Source of the DNA: Bacillus sp. IITD106
GTDB lineage: Bacteria; Bacillota; Bacilli; Bacillales; Bacillaceae_C
Direction: 5' to 3'
DNA: 64,000 bases
Assembly (NCBI RefSeq): GCF_019459225.1
Contig: NZ_JAIAZY010000005.1
Coordinates: 1 to 64,000 of the forward strand
Position numbers and translations under genes: made by a program. Below are positions 14,991 through 22,763 of this stretch, one piece after another; position 1 is the stretch's first letter, and every line of letters begins with the position of its first letter. The notes beneath the pieces are model-generated. The model was given only the letters and a program-made list of their open reading frames with translations, searched no databases and was not told where the DNA came from.

Positions 14991-15224
14991 ATAGTTTCCC
15001 GCGGTACCACCCAAATAAGCAAAGCCATTTTGGCATTGCCCTCTCAATATCCGTATCGTGGATCAGCCGCTTTCTTCTACTAGCATATGCTTTCGAATTA
15101 AGAACTCGAGGGTGATTTTCCATTTCTCTTCTATTCCAGGCTTACACTATCCCTGAATCGCTGTTGCATAGGTTTTTGAAAAATGTACTGTCCCTGTCAA
15201 CGCGTTAATGTATGAAAAATAGTA
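14951..15224 (-). promoter_or_regulatory. T-box riboswitch, isoleucine-specific
   Basis: The conserved T-box GGGTGGTACCGCGGGAAAC lies at 14995-15012 on the minus strand, just ahead of the terminator. Upstream, the stem I region contains GAAAATCACC, whose ATC (15114-15116) fits an isoleucine specifier codon followed by a purine. The leader starts near 15224 from the promoter at 15231-15259. Uncharged tRNA-Ile would pair with the specifier and the T-box and stabilise the antiterminator, raising ileS expression when isoleucine is short. Confidence 0.93.
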
Positions 15225-15230
15225 TTACTA

Positions 15231-15259
15231 ATTATATGTGAACTCAATATAAACGTCAA
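15231..15259 (-). promoter_or_regulatory. Sigma-A promoter of the ileS T-box transcript
   Basis: TTGACG (15254-15259) and TATAAT (15231-15236) are separated by 17 bp on the minus strand, directly downstream of the divIVA stop codon. A second TTGACA further downstream has no -10 box at a suitable distance. Confidence 0.85.
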
Positions 15260-15261
15260 TA

Positions 15262-15771
15262 TTATTCCTCAACTTCTTGAAGAGACTTTAATTCCGCAGC
15301 ATTAATTTCGTATTCCATTAAATGTTCCCAGTCATCACTGCCAAGAAGATCGAGTTGTGCTTCAATCAATAATTTAAACCTGTTTCTAAAAACTTTTGAT
15401 TGTTTTTTTAAATCTTCAATTTCTAAGGCAATTTTACGAGCCTTAGACAAAGACTCATTTACAATTCTATCTGCATTTTTCTCTGCTTCACGAATAATTA
15501 GCTTTGCTTCTTTTTGTGCATTTCCTCTTACTTCTTCAGCTGCTTCTTGTGCTACGACAATTGATTTATGCAATGTATCTTCAATTGTGTTGAAATGCCC
15601 TAAACGTTCATTCATAGAAGCTAATTTATCTTCTAATTCTTTCTTTTCACGAATAAGCAATTCAAACTCTTTAATAATTTGATCCAAAAATTCATTTACT
15701 TCGTCTTCATCATATCCGCGAAATCCTCTGCTGAACTCTTTATTATGTATATCAACTGGCGTTAACGACAT
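15262..15771 (-). CDS. divIVA: Cell-division initiation / polarity protein DivIVA
   Basis: DivIVA senses negative membrane curvature at poles and septa and recruits MinJ/MinCD. During sporulation it also recruits factors that anchor the chromosome at the pole. The 169-aa protein has the membrane-binding N-terminal segment SLTPVDIHNKEFSRGFRGYD (residues 2-21) and then an almost continuous coiled coil. It closes the ylm cluster, as in B. subtilis. A putative -10 box TATAAT lies upstream at 15815-15820. Confidence 0.95.
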   Translation of the reverse strand: MSLTPVDIHNKEFSRGFRGYDEDEVNEFLDQIIKEFELLIREKKELEDKLASMNERLGHFNTIEDTLHKSIVVAQEAAEEVRGNAQKEAKLIIREAEKNADRIVNESLSKARKIALEIEDLKKQSKVFRNRFKLLIEAQLDLLGSDDWEHLMEYEINAAELKSLQEVEE

Positions 15772-15814
15772 TATGCCACCTCCACTAGGGACTACTAACT
15801 ATGTATTTGATTTT

Positions 15815-15843
15815 ATTATACAAAATTCGGACTAATCTTGCTA
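15815..15843 (-). promoter_or_regulatory. Possible divIVA promoter
   Basis: A perfect -10 box TATAAT (15815-15820) lies about 40 nt upstream of the divIVA start. The -35 region at 17 bp (TAGCAA) is poor, so the promoter may be weak or helped by an activator. Confidence 0.4.
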
Positions 15844-15866
15844 GAATCTTTTTATTTTTTAAACAT

Positions 15867-16643
15867 TTATTTAAGTAATCCTAGCTTTATTCGTATTTTG
15901 TCTTTTTTCGTCTTGCCTTGTATTGAAAGTAATGTACATCTCCCATATCCTCTAGCTGATAGAACATCTCCTTCATCGCATTCAAAGGCCGTTCGCTCAA
16001 CAACTTCCCAATTTACCTTAGTATGTCCTTGTTGAATTAATATTTGTGCTTTTTGTCTTGATATATTAAAAGCAGCAGCCAACATCACGTCGAGACGTAA
16101 AGAACTTGCAGTCGTCTCCTTTTCTTTCAAATCTTCATCAGAAACGATAGCATTTTGTAAATCTTGTTTTACCACGCTAACCTTTGCTTTACCAATTTGA
16201 TTTAATTGATGAACAACATAATCCTCGACTTCATTAGCCATAAAAAATTGGATTCGATCACCATTAACGATAATATCGCCAAATTTCTCCCTTTTTAAAC
16301 CGAGAGACATAAGGGAACCAAGAACCATTCGATGATCTAGCTTAATAAATTTTTTTGGGTAGTCGATTTCAAATAATGTGATTTGGAAGTTGTCACTGCT
16401 AGGGTCTAAATAGTCCGGAAAGATCAATGCTCTTTTTCTTTCACATTTTTCAGTGCCGCCGAAAAAAAGATACTTAACTTCGCTATTCTCCCCAATAATT
16501 GATTTAAGAATAAATTGCTCACGCGGATCAAGAAAGTCAGTTAGTTTCTCAGCATATGTATTTTCAACATATTGCTGCCAACTCGTAACCTGATCGATAA
16601 ATTCTTTTTCCTCTGGTCGAAAATGCTGGTAAATTACAGACAT
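15867..16643 (-). CDS. ylmH: S4-domain RNA-binding protein YlmH
   Basis: The 258-aa protein has an N-terminal domain of the YlmH type and a C-terminal S4 RNA-binding domain (from about residue 180: RLDVMLAAAFNISRQKAQILIQQGHTKVNW, given here only as a position cue to the S4 fold). In B. subtilis YlmH binds ribosomal 50S subunits carrying obstructed peptidyl-tRNA and acts in ribosome quality control beside the RqcH/RqcP system. It lies between divIVA and ylmG in the conserved division cluster. Length and context agree with the family. Confidence 0.92.
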   Translation of the reverse strand: MSVIYQHFRPEEKEFIDQVTSWQQYVENTYAEKLTDFLDPREQFILKSIIGENSEVKYLFFGGTEKCERKRALIFPDYLDPSSDNFQITLFEIDYPKKFIKLDHRMVLGSLMSLGLKREKFGDIIVNGDRIQFFMANEVEDYVVHQLNQIGKAKVSVVKQDLQNAIVSDEDLKEKETTASSLRLDVMLAAAFNISRQKAQILIQQGHTKVNWEVVERTAFECDEGDVLSARGYGRCTLLSIQGKTKKDKIRIKLGLLK

Positions 16644-16661
16644 CGTTCACACTCCGTACTT

Positions 16662-16922
16662 CTAAAACCACATGCTAAGTTGGTGCAACCCTCTTGAAGC
16701 AAGATTCAAAACAAAAAATGCGACAAGTGGTGAAATATCAATCATCCCAATTGGAGGAACGATTCTTCTAAACGGTTCAAGATAAGGTTCGCATATTTTA
16801 GCTAACAGCTGCCCAAAAGATGTTTCGCGTGAATTTGGAAACCAGCTCATCAATATATAAATGATTAAAACCCATGAATAAATAAGAATAGCCGTACCTA
16901 TAACTCCAAGAACCATATCCAT
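16662..16922 (-). CDS. ylmG: YggT-family membrane protein YlmG
   Basis: The 86-aa protein has two hydrophobic helices (about residues 4-28 and 62-82) separated by the conserved [14 protein letters not shown] loop. YggT/YlmG proteins are found beside sepF and are linked to division or membrane organisation, but their biochemical role is unsettled. The frame is open to 17069 inside sepF; I chose ATG 16922, with AGGTGG 10 nt upstream. A second ATG at 16916 has AAGGA 7 nt upstream and is equally possible (84 aa). Confidence 0.88.
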   Translation of the reverse strand: MDMVLGVIGTAILIYSWVLIIYILMSWFPNSRETSFGQLLAKICEPYLEPFRRIVPPIGMIDISPLVAFFVLNLASRGLHQLSMWF

Positions 16923-16926
16923 TTCC

Positions 16927-17376
16927 TTATGTCCACCTCGTATCATGATAATCATTTTCATCGAATAGTTCGGATATATTACCGGAAACTTCAACATTAT
17001 CCGGTGTACATAAAAATATATCTTTACCAACTTTTTGTATGTCTCCACCAATGGAGTATACAGCACCACTTAGAAAATCAACAATTCTAATTGCTTGATC
17101 CCGTTGAATTCTCTGCAAGTTGACAACGACAGAACGTCGATTTACTAAATGATCGGCAACCTCCTGAGCCTCAGCATACACCCTAGGCTCTATTAGAATC
17201 ATTTTAGCAGAATTTTGTACGCTTTGTAGGCTAACGACATTTTGTCTCCGTGATTTGGGAGAAGCGAGCTCCTGTTCAGGCACCTTTGGACTCTCTTTTA
17301 CAACTTTTTCTTCTTCAATATAATCATATTCATCTTCTAGCAGAAAAAAATTTTTAAATTTTGATTTTATTCCCAC
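16927..17376 (-). CDS. sepF: Cell division protein SepF
   Basis: SepF bundles FtsZ filaments and tethers them to the membrane through an amphipathic N-terminal helix. The 149-aa protein has that helix (residues 1-14, KSKFKNFF), an acidic linker, and the dimerising SepF domain from about residue 60 to 140 ([19 protein letters not shown] region). It ends 4 nt before the ylmG start, which supports one transcript. Length is typical. Confidence 0.94.
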   Translation of the reverse strand: MGIKSKFKNFFLLEDEYDYIEEEKVVKESPKVPEQELASPKSRRQNVVSLQSVQNSAKMILIEPRVYAEAQEVADHLVNRRSVVVNLQRIQRDQAIRIVDFLSGAVYSIGGDIQKVGKDIFLCTPDNVEVSGNISELFDENDYHDTRWT

Positions 17377-17392
17377 GACTTAATCCTCCTTC

Positions 17393-18064
17393 TTATTCTC
17401 CGACTAAGGCAGTTCCTATGCGAATGAATGTCGCCCCTTCCTCAATCGCAATCATATAGTCATTCGACATCCCCATCGATAATTCATTGCATGGAGCGTA
17501 TTCAAGATTCAACCCTTTTACTTCTTCCTGCAATTCTTTTAATCGACGAAAACAGTCTCGGAGAATCGTTTCCTCTTTAGTATTGGGCGCCATTGTCATA
17601 AGCCCTACGATTTGAATGTTCGTAAATGATTTTAATTGGCGAATAAAAGAAATGACGTTTTCGGGAGCAATCCCGTGTTTCGAATCTTCTCCTGAAACAT
17701 TAACTTGGACGAAGCATTTAATCCTCTTTTTTGCTCGCTTTTGAATCTCTTTAGCTAAAGAAAGCCTGTCCAGTGAGTGAATATATGTAACTTTATCTAT
17801 AATATTTCTGACTTTGCGCGATTGAAGCGTTCCAATAAAATGCCATATTGGCCTGTCTCCCAAAACCTCCCACTTGGAAGTCAGGCCGTCATCCCTATTT
17901 TCTCCTAAGTGCTCTATACCTGCATTTATGGCTTCAAGAGCCCTCTCTGTTGATACGTATTTTGTAACCGCAATAACGGTAACATCCTCTTTTTTACGAT
18001 TCGCCCTTGTACATGCAGCTTCAATATTTTCTTTAATAAGAGCGAACTTGTTTTCCACTTTCAT
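17393..18064 (-). CDS. ylmE: Pyridoxal-phosphate homeostasis protein YlmE (YggS family)
   Basis: The 223-aa protein folds like the N-terminal domain of alanine racemase. It binds PLP through the Lys in VIAVTKYV near residue 35; FVQVNVSGEDSKHG and the C-terminal SMGMSNDYMIAIEEGATFIRIG are also family marks. YggS proteins buffer PLP and affect amino-acid metabolism but have no known catalytic activity. It lies directly upstream of sepF. In B. subtilis the laccase-domain gene ylmD precedes it; here ylmD is absent. Confidence 0.93.
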   Translation of the reverse strand: MKVENKFALIKENIEAACTRANRKKEDVTVIAVTKYVSTERALEAINAGIEHLGENRDDGLTSKWEVLGDRPIWHFIGTLQSRKVRNIIDKVTYIHSLDRLSLAKEIQKRAKKRIKCFVQVNVSGEDSKHGIAPENVISFIRQLKSFTNIQIVGLMTMAPNTKEETILRDCFRRLKELQEEVKGLNLEYAPCNELSMGMSNDYMIAIEEGATFIRIGTALVGE

Positions 18065-18179
18065 GAACGATAGCTCCTACTTTTTCGTTTCTGGATCAAC
18101 ATTATTGATCTTGTCAAAATTGCACGAAATGATATTTTCTTTAGTGTACCATAAAAGAGCTCTGTCGGATAATGAAAAA

Positions 18180-18461
18180 TCAATTTTTGGGTACTTCTAG
18201 TTGCTGTTGAACATATTGTTGATTTTGATGTCTTACAAGAATCACATCCTCACCAACTTTTACAATTTGATTCCAAGGAATGATGATTTCTTCATCTTTT
18301 CCGAAAAATCCGAGTAATTTCCCTGAATAACCAATTATGATTGTTTCGATTTTACCTGTCTCTAAATTTATTTCAATATCCCCTATATTTCCAAGCTTTC
18401 GCCCATCAGAAATATTTACAACATCTTTCGTTTGAAATTCAGATATTCTAACCATTTCCAT
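18180..18461 (-). CDS. ylmC: PRC-barrel protein YlmC/YmxH
   Basis: The 93-aa protein consists of a single PRC-barrel fold (VVNISDGRKLGNIGDIEINLE near the N-terminus, IIIPWNQIVKVGEDVILV near the C-terminus). Members of this family occur in spore formers next to sigG; the role is unknown. A GAGGG ribosome-binding site precedes the ATG. It is the only gene left between sigG and ylmE; ylmA and ylmD of B. subtilis are missing. Confidence 0.88.
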   Translation of the reverse strand: MEMVRISEFQTKDVVNISDGRKLGNIGDIEINLETGKIETIIIGYSGKLLGFFGKDEEIIIPWNQIVKVGEDVILVRHQNQQYVQQQLEVPKN

Positions 18462-18527
18462 CCCTCGCTTCCATTCATTTATTTTATATGTATGCGAGAG
18501 AGGTCCTTTTTACAATAAAATAAAATT

Positions 18528-18567
18528 AGAGCATGGTTCCCTATTTACCAAATAGAAACCATGCTCT
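18528..18567 (-). terminator. Terminator downstream of sigG
   Basis: AGAGCATGGTT and AACCATGCTCT form an 11-bp stem, with an inner CTATTT/AAATAG pairing. On the minus strand it is followed by the U-rich AATTTTATTTTATT. It begins right after the sigG stop codon. Confidence 0.85.
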
Positions 18568-18572
18568 ATGCA

Positions 18573-19349
18573 TTATTGTATATTTTTATTCATTTGCTTA
18601 ATTGCCGCTTTTTCAAGTCTGGAGACTTGTGCTTGAGAGATGCCGATTTCTTCTGCAACTTCCATTTGTGTTTTTCCTTGGAAAAATCGTTTGCGGATAA
18701 TCATTTTTTCCCTATCATTTAATCGTTGCAATCCATCGTGAAGAGCAATTTCTTCAATCCACTGACTATCTCGGCTTCTCTCATCACTTAATTGATCCAT
18801 GACAAAAATTGGATCTCCACCATCATTGTAAATTGGTTCAAATAATGATACAGGGTCTTGAATAGCATCTAACGCAAATACAACTTCTTCATGAGGGATT
18901 TCCAACTCTCTTGCGATTTCTTCAGAGGTTGGTTCCCTAGATGTTTTCGCCATCAACTGCTCCCTAACATGCAATGCTTTATAGGCTATGTCCCTTAATG
19001 ACCGAGAAACTCTTATTGGATTATTATCTCTTAAATATCTACGAATTTCTCCTATAATCATAGGAACGGCATATGTTGAAAATCGTACATTTTGGCTAAG
19101 GTCAAAGTTATCAATTGATTTCATTAATCCTATACAGCCAACTTGAAAAAGATCATCAACATACTCACCTCGATTGTTAAACCGTTGTATGACGCTTAAC
19201 ACAAGTCTCAAATTTCCATTTACCAGCTTTTCTCTTGCAGATCGATCTCCTTGATGCATTTGCCTTAAAAGTTCCCGCATTTCTTCATTTTTTAGGACAG
19301 GGAGCTTAGAAGTATCCACACCACATATTTCTACTTTATTACGCTTCAA
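18573..19349 (-). CDS. sigG: RNA polymerase sporulation sigma factor sigma-G
   Basis: Sigma-G directs late transcription in the forespore after engulfment. The 258-aa protein is nearly identical in plan to B. subtilis SigG (260 aa). An N-terminal segment (KRNKVEICGVDTSKLPVL) precedes region 2 (LRLVLSVIQRFNNRGEYVDDLFQVGCIGL around residues 46-77) and a C-terminal region 4 helix-turn-helix (MEVAEEIGISQAQVSRLEKAA). A GGAGGG site precedes the ATG. A forespore-type promoter lies in the 170-bp interval to sigE, and a terminator separates it from the sigE transcript. Confidence 0.97.
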   Translation of the reverse strand: MKRNKVEICGVDTSKLPVLKNEEMRELLRQMHQGDRSAREKLVNGNLRLVLSVIQRFNNRGEYVDDLFQVGCIGLMKSIDNFDLSQNVRFSTYAVPMIIGEIRRYLRDNNPIRVSRSLRDIAYKALHVREQLMAKTSREPTSEEIARELEIPHEEVVFALDAIQDPVSLFEPIYNDGGDPIFVMDQLSDERSRDSQWIEEIALHDGLQRLNDREKMIIRKRFFQGKTQMEVAEEIGISQAQVSRLEKAAIKQMNKNIQ

Positions 19350-19385
19350 CTTTTTCCCTCCTTGCAGGAGCTGATATACAAAATT

Positions 19386-19414
19386 AAGTATTTCCGAAGG
19401 AGGAAAATCTATGC
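19386..19414 (-). promoter_or_regulatory. Candidate sigma-F/sigma-G promoter of sigG
   Basis: On the minus strand a GCATA -35 box (19410-19414) is followed after 14 bp by GGAAATACTT (19386-19395), which fits the GGnnAnAnT -10 pattern of forespore sigma factors. It lies about 40 nt upstream of the sigG start and downstream of the sigE terminator. B. subtilis sigG is transcribed by sigma-F and then by itself. Confidence 0.55.
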
Positions 19415-19446
19415 ACTTGCTATTTTTAGAAAAGGTGAATAAAAAG

Positions 19447-19470
19447 AGAAAAAACCAATATTATATTGGC
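19447..19470 (-). terminator. Terminator downstream of sigE
   Basis: CCAATATAATATTGG is a perfect palindromic stem followed on the minus strand by TTTTTTCTC. It separates the spoIIGA-sigE transcript from sigG. Confidence 0.85.
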
Positions 19471-19519
19471 TTTTTCATAAAAAATATTTTTTTCTATCCT
19501 TGAAAAATTTCTCGTTTTC

Positions 19520-20239
19520 TTACACCATTTTATTGAACTCTTTTCGAAGTCTTTTTATTATTCTTTTTTCAAGACGTGAAATGTAGGACTGTGATATCCC
19601 TAACATATCTGCCACATCTTTTTGGGTCTTTTCCTCACCGCCAGTAAGACCAAATCTTAGTTCCATGATTTGTTTTTCTCGATCTGATAACTTATGAAGT
19701 GCAGTAAATAGTAATTTCTTGTCTACACTTGCTTCTAGATTTTTTGTAATGATATCATCATCCGTCCCTAAAACGTCGGATAATAATAACTCATTTCCAT
19801 CCCAATCGATATTTAAAGGTTCGTCAAATGAAACCTCAGATCTCGTTTTATTATTTCTGCGCAAATACATTAAGATTTCATTTTCAATGCATCTGGACGC
19901 ATATGTAGCTAGTTTTATTTTTTTCTCGGGATTAAATGTATTTACTGCTTTAATTAATCCAATCGTCCCAATGCTTATTAAATCCTCTATATTTATGCCT
20001 GTATTTTCAAATTTTCTAGCTATATATACGACTAACCGTAAATTTCTTTCAATTAACAAGGATCTGGCTGTCTTATCTCCCTTAGGCAGTTTCTTCAAAA
20101 GAATTTCTTCTTCATCTTTTGACAGTGGAGGAGGCAACGCTTCACTTCCACCAATATAGTATATTTCATCTGATTTCAATCCAATTTTAGTAAGCAGGCG
20201 ATACCAATAGTATTGTATGCGCAAGCGGAATAATTTCAA
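19520..20239 (-). CDS. sigE: RNA polymerase sporulation sigma factor pro-sigma-E
   Basis: Sigma-E is the first mother-cell sigma factor. The 239-aa precursor starts with an amphipathic pro-region of about 27 residues ending at [10 protein letters not shown], where SpoIIGA cuts in B. subtilis. Region 2 ([27 protein letters not shown]) and a region 4 helix-turn-helix ([21 protein letters not shown]) follow. It is 37 nt downstream of spoIIGA, its activating protease, in the spoIIG operon. Length equals that of B. subtilis SigE. Confidence 0.97.
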   Translation of the reverse strand: MKLFRLRIQYYWYRLLTKIGLKSDEIYYIGGSEALPPPLSKDEEEILLKKLPKGDKTARSLLIERNLRLVVYIARKFENTGINIEDLISIGTIGLIKAVNTFNPEKKIKLATYASRCIENEILMYLRRNNKTRSEVSFDEPLNIDWDGNELLLSDVLGTDDDIITKNLEASVDKKLLFTALHKLSDREKQIMELRFGLTGGEEKTQKDVADMLGISQSYISRLEKRIIKRLRKEFNKMV

Positions 20240-20276
20240 ATATTTATCCTCCTTTACCTCTATGAAGATGAAGTGT

Positions 20277-21203
20277 TTAAGATGCTGGGTGACTAGCAGC
20301 GCCAGAAATCATAAAGGGATGTATAATACATTGAAAGCTCCCATCTTTTGATAGTGTTTGTGAAGTAAAAACGACGAGGGCTTTATTTACAGTCGTGCGT
20401 CCCTTTTCAGAAAAAAATTCAATTTTTTCAGGTTTAAATGCACTTAGAAGTTGGTTATTTTTACCGAGCGATTTTGCTGGGATTAACCTCATAATACTGC
20501 TCCATTCAGGTGGAAGAGATGAGGCTGAGTCATAAAAATCATTTTTGTCATTGGCGAAATCCAAAACTTCAGATGGCAGCTTTTCTTTAATGGAATGGAT
20601 AGAAACAATCATCACAGGAGTTTTTGTAATCGGATCATATAATTGATTCCCGCTATCAATTAATCCTTTTAATTGGAAGTGGATACCGTTAATGAAAATT
20701 GTGACATCCATAAGTACATCGTATTGTATATTTGAAATTGTAATGGCATTTATTCTTTTCTTAGAGAAATGCCATGCAATCGGGAAAGCTCCTAATAAAA
20801 ATAGCCAGCTAACAGGATCGCCGTATCCACGAATGTTTTGAATAATAACAGCGGATTTTAATTCCATATTAAAAGTTAGAAAGTAATGGACACCGATCAA
20901 TATCCCGCCCATTAAAAATGTGGCGAAATAAAAGGTTAATAAGTTAGAAAAAAATACTGAAATGTTTTTATAACCAAATGCGGTTAGTATCATCCCTATT
21001 GAGATTGCTAATTTCACTAAAGGATTTGCAGCAAATGCTGAAAAGGGAGTGATCGCCATGATAATAATTAGTGACCCAAATATTCCTCCTAATATTATTC
21101 GAACAGGACTTGCGGTCCTTTTTAAAAAAATGGACGTAATCCATAGTAAGAGGCTATCTATTAACAAATTTAACATCCAAATAATATCTAAATATACTAC
21201 CAA
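20277..21203 (-). CDS. spoIIGA: Sporulation sigma-E factor-processing peptidase
   Basis: SpoIIGA is the membrane aspartic protease that activates pro-sigma-E in the mother cell once the forespore signals through SpoIIR. From a TTG start at 21203 it is 308 aa (B. subtilis 309). The N-terminal half has about five membrane helices. The C-terminal cytoplasmic half has [12 protein letters not shown], the Asp-Ser-Gly catalytic motif that works as a dimer. The frame is open to 21311, but AGGAGGAGG lies 5 nt before the TTG and the next residues ([10 protein letters not shown]) are the family N-terminus. Confidence 0.94.
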   Translation of the reverse strand: MVVYLDIIWMLNLLIDSLLLWITSIFLKRTASPVRIILGGIFGSLIIIMAITPFSAFAANPLVKLAISIGMILTAFGYKNISVFFSNLLTFYFATFLMGGILIGVHYFLTFNMELKSAVIIQNIRGYGDPVSWLFLLGAFPIAWHFSKKRINAITISNIQYDVLMDVTIFINGIHFQLKGLIDSGNQLYDPITKTPVMIVSIHSIKEKLPSEVLDFANDKNDFYDSASSLPPEWSSIMRLIPAKSLGKNNQLLSAFKPEKIEFFSEKGRTTVNKALVVFTSQTLSKDGSFQCIIHPFMISGAASHPAS

Positions 21204-21278
21204 GCATACCTCCTCCTGAATTTCGCCAGCTTGTAAGTTTTCGTAATACATTAGTTTTAGATTGAGGCTTTTATCAAA

Positions 21279-21311
21279 AGTATAGATTAGATATCTTTTG
21301 GAATGTGTCAA
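21279..21311 (-). promoter_or_regulatory. spoIIG promoter with extended spacer
   Basis: On the minus strand TTGACA (21306-21311) and TATACT (21279-21284) are separated by 21 bp, too far for an ordinary sigma-A promoter. The B. subtilis spoIIG promoter has the same two hexamers with an over-long spacer and depends on phosphorylated Spo0A to position sigma-A. Transcription should start near 21272, about 70 nt before the spoIIGA TTG. Confidence 0.8.
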
Positions 21312-21348
21312 TTTCTGTATAGGAAATAATAGAAGTTTTCACCATTTC

Positions 21349-21365
21349 TTTCGAACATTGTCAAA
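21349..21365 (-). promoter_or_regulatory. Tandem Spo0A boxes upstream of spoIIG
   Basis: TTTGACA (21359-21365) and TTCGAAA (21349-21355) each differ by one base from the reverse-oriented 0A box TTCGACA. They are exactly 10 bp apart, centred near -90 and -80 from the predicted start. This is where the upstream Spo0A site lies in B. subtilis spoIIG. They overlap the U-run side of the ftsZ terminator. Confidence 0.65.
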
Positions 21366-21396
21366 AAAAATTCCCGTACAATGACGGGAATTTTTT
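21365..21396 (-). terminator. Terminator downstream of ftsZ
   Basis: ATTCCCGT/ACGGGAAT stem with a 6-base loop, followed on the minus strand by eight U. It ends the dcw transcript about 180 nt after the ftsZ stop; a repeat element fills the space between. Confidence 0.9.
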
Positions 21397-21450
21397 GCTC
21401 AGCATATTATAGATTTAAAATGGTGTTGGTAACTATATAAAAATAGTTTC

Positions 21451-21553
21451 CGTCTAGCACAAGCAACCATCGACTAGCAAATTTCTTGTCCTTTTCTTTT
21501 TGCGTAAGTCAAAGACCTTGAAGTTTGACGTCGATAAACGTTGGCTTGCACTT
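21451..21553. repeat. Imperfect hairpin element in the ftsZ 3' region
   Basis: Outer arms 21457-21474 and 21530-21551 are complementary with interruptions (ATCGAC/GTCGAT is perfect), and an inner stem GTCAAA/TTTGAC lies at 21508-21513 and 21524-21529. It lies between the ftsZ stop and the terminator, so it is transcribed. Its ends (GTCTAGC and GCTTGCACTTTT) resemble widespread Bacillus intergenic repeats from memory. With the flanking promoter and terminator it accounts for the 371 bp without a gene between spoIIGA and ftsZ. Confidence 0.6.
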
Positions 21554-21574
21554 TTGTTAAAAGCTTTAAATATG

Positions 21575-22726
21575 TTATCTTCTTCTATTTCTATTACGAA
21601 GGAAAGTAGGAATGTCTAATGTATCTTCAACAGATTGGTTTGATCTTGTTGTTTCCTGTACCTCTTCCCTTCTTGAGTCACGTGTAGAATTTTGTGTTTG
21701 TGTATGTGCATGTGTATGTGTATTTTGTTTAACTTGTCCAAAAGCTGGCCTTTGTTGAGCAGGCTGAGGAGTTGCCTCATTAAATCCGGTTGCAATCACT
21801 GTAACAATGATTTCGTCTTTTAAATTTTCGTTTATGACTGAACCGAAAATCATATTTACATCTTGGTCAGAAGCAGATGCTACTATATCAGCAGCCTCTT
21901 GTACTTCATACAAGCTAATATTTGTGCCCCCTGATATATTCATCAAGACACCTTGAGCACCATCAATAGAAGTTTCAAGCAATGGAGAGGAAATCGCTTT
22001 TTTTGCTGCTTCAGCTGCACGGTTTTCACCTGTAGCGACACCAATTCCCATCAGCGCTGACCCTTTATTCGTCATAATCGTTTTAACATCAGCAAAATCG
22101 AGGTTAATTAATCCAGGGACTGCGATCAATTCGGAAATACCTTGGACACCCTGTCTAAGAACATTATCTGCTTCACGGAAAGCTTCAAGCATTGGGGTGC
22201 TTTTGTCCACAATTTCAAGCAATCTATCATTTGGAATAACAATAAGTGTGTCGACAGCTTCTTTCATTGCTCCTATTCCACCACTTGCTTGTGTAGCACG
22301 CTTCCGTCCTTCAAATGTAAATGGTCTTGTGACAATTCCAACCGTTAAAGCTCCTAAATCCTTTGCAATTTGCGCAATGACAGGTGCAGCACCTGTACCT
22401 GTTCCACCGCCCATTCCTGCTGTAACAAATACCATATCCGCACCTCTAAGTGCTTCTTCGATTTGTTCTTTGCTTTCTTCAGCAGCTTTTTTTCCAACTT
22501 CAGGGTTGGCGCCAGCGCCTAACCCTCTTGTGAGTTTTGCTCCAATTTGCATTTTAATTTCAGCTTTTGATAGATTAAGTGCTTGAGCGTCTGTGTTAAC
22601 GGCAATAAATTCAACACCTTGTACATCATGCTCAATCATTCTATTCACAGCGTTATTTCCACCGCCGCCAACGCCTATCACTTTTATGGTTGCTAAAGAA
22701 TCTAAATTTGTATCAAAATCCAACAT
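21575..22726 (-). CDS. ftsZ: Cell division GTPase FtsZ
   Basis: FtsZ polymerises at midcell, or near the pole in sporulation, into the Z ring. The 383-aa protein has the nucleotide-binding core [18 protein letters not shown] (near residue 14) and the tubulin signature [11 protein letters not shown] near residue 107, the synergy-loop region, and a variable Gln/Thr-rich linker. The linker (residues 320-365) includes an [10 protein letters not shown] stretch. The conserved C-terminal tail [13 protein letters not shown] binds FtsA and SepF. It is cotranscribed with ftsA from the sigma-H and vegetative promoters upstream. Confidence 0.97.
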   Translation of the reverse strand: MLDFDTNLDSLATIKVIGVGGGGNNAVNRMIEHDVQGVEFIAVNTDAQALNLSKAEIKMQIGAKLTRGLGAGANPEVGKKAAEESKEQIEEALRGADMVFVTAGMGGGTGTGAAPVIAQIAKDLGALTVGIVTRPFTFEGRKRATQASGGIGAMKEAVDTLIVIPNDRLLEIVDKSTPMLEAFREADNVLRQGVQGISELIAVPGLINLDFADVKTIMTNKGSALMGIGVATGENRAAEAAKKAISSPLLETSIDGAQGVLMNISGGTNISLYEVQEAADIVASASDQDVNMIFGSVINENLKDEIIVTVIATGFNEATPQPAQQRPAFGQVKQNTHTHAHTQTQNSTRDSRREEVQETTRSNQSVEDTLDIPTFLRNRNRRR

Positions 22727-22763
22727 GGCAAGTCCTCCTATTTTGTTTAGTTACCGGGATGCC

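Noticed and set aside
14860-15123. N-terminal extension of ileS by 88 codons
   Set aside because: This stretch is the T-box leader with terminator, T-box and specifier; the real start at 14859 has a strong ribosome-binding site and gives the normal protein length.
15179-15207. TTGACA near 15200 as a second ileS promoter
   Set aside because: No -10 hexamer lies 16-18 bp downstream, while TTGACG-17-TATAAT just upstream is a full promoter.
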